64,000 bases of DNA from Rubrivivax sp. (lineage in GTDB: Bacteria; Pseudomonadota; Gammaproteobacteria; Burkholderiales; Burkholderiaceae_C), in assembly GCA_022842595.1 (NCBI GenBank), contig JALHPF010000013.1:62001-126000 (forward strand), read 5' to 3'. Below the pieces are notes generated by a model. That model had not been told where the DNA came from, did no database searches, and was given only the letters and a program-made list of their open reading frames with translations. The position numbers were made by a program, and so were the translations under genes. This document shows, piece by piece, positions 62,361 through 64,000 of the stretch (positions are counted from its first letter, which is position 1; each line of letters begins with the position of its first letter).

Positions 62361-63254
62361 CTACAGCCGCTGTGCGTCAAACGTGTTGCACTGCTGCACG
62401 CTGCCGCTGTCCAGGCCGCGCTTGAACCAGGTCATGCGCTGCTGGCTGCTGCCGTGGGTGAAGCTTTCCGGCACGATGGTGCCCTGGCTCTTGCGCTGCA
62501 GGGTGTCGTCGCCGATCTGCGCGGCGGCGTTCAGGCCTTCTTCGATGTCGCCGGCCTCGTAGCGGATCTTGCCGCCCTGCGACAGCTTGGCCCACACGCC
62601 GGCAAAACAGTCGGCCTGCAGTTCGACGCGCACCGACAGCATGTTCATGTCGCGCTCCGACACCCGCCCGCGCATGCCGTCCACCTTGCCGGTGATGCCC
62701 AGCAGGTTCTGCACATGGTGGCCCACCTCGTGGGCGATCACGTAAGCCTGGGCGAAGTCACCCGGTGCCCCCATGCGGCGCGACAGCGTGTCGAAAAATT
62801 CCATGTCGAGGTAGACCTTGGAGTCACCCGGGCAGTAGAACGGGCCCATCGCCGATTCGCCCGTGCCGCAGGCCGTGGGCGTGCGGCCGCGGAACAGCAC
62901 CAGCTTGGGCGGCTGGTACTTCTGGCCGTTGGCCGCAAACACCTGCTGCCAGGCCAGTTCGGTGTCGCGAAGCACCGTGCTGACGAACTGCCCCATGGTG
63001 TCCTGCGCCGGGGGCGCTGGCGCTCGGCCGGCAGGGGCCGACACTTCCACCGGGGCATCGCCACCGCTGAGCAGTCCCAGCACCGTCATCGGGTTGATGC
63101 CGAAGATCCAGCCGGCCACCAGTGCGATGGCAATGGTGCCGATGCCCACGCCACGCCCACCGATGCGCGGCCTGCCGCCGCCACCGCCACTGCCACTGCC
63201 CTGGCCACGTCGGTCCTCGACGTTGCCGCTGCGTTCCTGGTCTTCCCACTTCAT
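62361..63254 (-). CDS. YpfJ-type neutral zinc metallopeptidase
   Basis: A 297-aa membrane-anchored protein. Gly-rich cytoplasmic start, one membrane span (IGTIAIALVAGWIFGI), then the peptidase-like domain with HEVGHHVQNLLG zinc motif, the family segment ACGTGESAMGPFYCPGDSKV and ELQADCFAGVWA supplying the third ligand region. The family is widespread but its substrate is unknown. It is convergent with the orphan cassette. Confidence 0.9.
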   Translation of the reverse strand: MKWEDQERSGNVEDRRGQGSGSGGGGGRPRIGGRGVGIGTIAIALVAGWIFGINPMTVLGLLSGGDAPVEVSAPAGRAPAPPAQDTMGQFVSTVLRDTELAWQQVFAANGQKYQPPKLVLFRGRTPTACGTGESAMGPFYCPGDSKVYLDMEFFDTLSRRMGAPGDFAQAYVIAHEVGHHVQNLLGITGKVDGMRGRVSERDMNMLSVRVELQADCFAGVWAKLSQGGKIRYEAGDIEEGLNAAAQIGDDTLQRKSQGTIVPESFTHGSSQQRMTWFKRGLDSGSVQQCNTFDAQRL

Positions 63255-63324
63255 CGCATGCCTCCTGCTGCTGGCTGCGACGGATTGTGCAGCGCTCCCG
63301 CGCTGCGGCAGGCAAGCCTTCGGT

Positions 63325-63600
63325 TCAGTGCGTCAGGCCGGCTGCGGCGTTGCGGTCGTAGGTGGCGAACAGGGCCAGTGCCGACTGCCGCAGCCGTTCC
63401 TCGGCGCTGCTGTGGGCCTGGGCCAGGCAGTCGAAGGCGTACTGGCGGTCGACGCACATGCGCGCCAGGTCCACGCTGTGGCCCTCGCGCGCCATCAGGC
63501 GGCGGAAACTGGCCATGGCGATGATCGGCAGGGGCATGACCGGCGCACCGCCCGGCAAAGGGGCGGCAGAACTGACTTCACGTTCCTGGGCGGCATGCAT
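63325..63600 (-). CDS. Small hypothetical protein
   Basis: A 91-aa protein with GGAGA about 5 bases before ATG 63600. Sequence DLARMCVDRQYAFDCLAQAH followed by SSAEERLRQSALALFATYD looks helical, with two Cys. No signal peptide or known family. It lies between dcd and the YpfJ-type gene on the same strand. Codon use matches its neighbours. Confidence 0.6.
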   Translation of the reverse strand: MHAAQEREVSSAAPLPGGAPVMPLPIIAMASFRRLMAREGHSVDLARMCVDRQYAFDCLAQAHSSAEERLRQSALALFATYDRNAAAGLTH

Positions 63601-63698
63601 GTGCGTCTCCGGCGTCCGGCGCTGGGTGCCGGCATGCGCTATCTTGGGCCGCCCTGGCCGAACGCAAGCCCCGAACAAGGGCGCGGACGCCCCGGACT

Positions 63699-64000
63699 TC
63701 AGGTCTTGGGCAGCGTCACGCCCACCTGGCCCTGGTACTTGCCGCCGCGGTCCTTGTAGCTGGTCTCGCAGACCTCGTCGCTTTCGAAGAACAGCACCTG
63801 GGCGCAACCCTCGCCGGCGTAGATCTTCGCCGGCAGTGGCGTGGTGTTGCTGAATTCCAGTGTCACGTAGCCTTCCCATTCGGGCTCGAAGGGGGTGACG
63901 TTGACGATGATGCCGCAGCGCGCGTAAGTCGATTTGCCCAGACAGATGGTCAGCACATTGCGCGGGATGCGGAAGTACTCCAGCGTTCGCGCCAGCGCGA
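63699..64000 (-). CDS. dcd: dCTP deaminase (C-terminal part)
   Basis: The gene enters from the right edge, so its start is missing; about 100 residues are visible. [20 protein letters not shown] and [20 protein letters not shown], then [12 protein letters not shown] and [15 protein letters not shown] are the core of dCTP deaminase, which makes dUTP for thymidylate synthesis. The catalytic Glu lies in the TLEFSNTT segment. It ends with the usual short tail. Confidence 0.95.
   Translation of the reverse strand, partial: ALARTLEYFRIPRNVLTICLGKSTYARCGIIVNVTPFEPEWEGYVTLEFSNTTPLPAKIYAGEGCAQVLFFESDEVCETSYKDRGGKYQGQVGVTLPKT

Overview
The window is GC-rich DNA with strongly G/C-ending codons, short intergenic gaps and many 4-base ATGA/GTGA gene overlaps. 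Gene content (fkpB-ispH, rph-rdgB-hemW, gmk-rpoZ-spoT-greB, recC-recB-recD, a PEP-CTERM protein, cheR-cheD-cheB) points to a betaproteobacterium of the order Burkholderiales, probably near the Rubrivivax/Leptothrix group. The genus is inference. Both ends cut genes.

Left end (1-3280): the most unusual locus. The window opens inside the 3' end of a gene encoding a Cys-Ile/Leu-Pro-x-(x)-Arg repeat. Downstream on the same strand lie a YcaO cyclodehydratase ending in a PxPxP tail, a SagB-type azoline dehydrogenase and a protein-arginine-methyltransferase-like enzyme. Together they read as a thiazole-forming RiPP (ribosomally synthesised, modified peptide) operon whose precursor carries repeated Cys and Arg. 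Facing it (3504-5657) is an astacin protease operon with a stand-alone copy of the protease's own C-terminal domain.

5963-18261: an IS5-type transposase remnant, then a proteostasis/stress block (Lon, UspA, CbpA, CbpM, an FtsH-type protease and small proteins), a PEP-CTERM surface protein, a secreted subtilisin followed by a free copy of its propeptide domain, and a VF530-type protein.

18424-33692: mostly core genes. These are tRNA-Ser(CGA) with serS, ispH/fkpB, radC, an Smr protein, a truncated hemoglobin, a FlhG-like ATPase, a diguanylate cyclase, cheR-cheD-cheB, hemW-rdgB-rph, a PP2C phosphatase/Ser-Thr kinase pair and yicC. Between the convergent cheB and hemW sit two oppositely oriented 130-bp elements that share two 18-nt blocks and have different but internally complementary stems.

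33693-42240: an accessory block sits between yicC and gmk, which are often adjacent. It holds toxin-antitoxin debris (PIN remnant, frameshifted AbiEi), an intact ParDE pair, a CIA30 protein, a second JAMM-only RadC, a phosphotransferase and a MacA-MacB-outer-membrane efflux operon.

42304-57992: gmk-rpoZ-spoT, greB, two small glycosyltransferase-type genes, an FAD oxidoreductase and recCBD. 58077-62314: a polymorphic toxin with a predicted PD-(D/E)xK-type C-terminal domain, a probable immunity gene and a decayed orphan cassette. The window ends with a YpfJ-type metallopeptidase, a small unknown protein and the 3' part of dcd.
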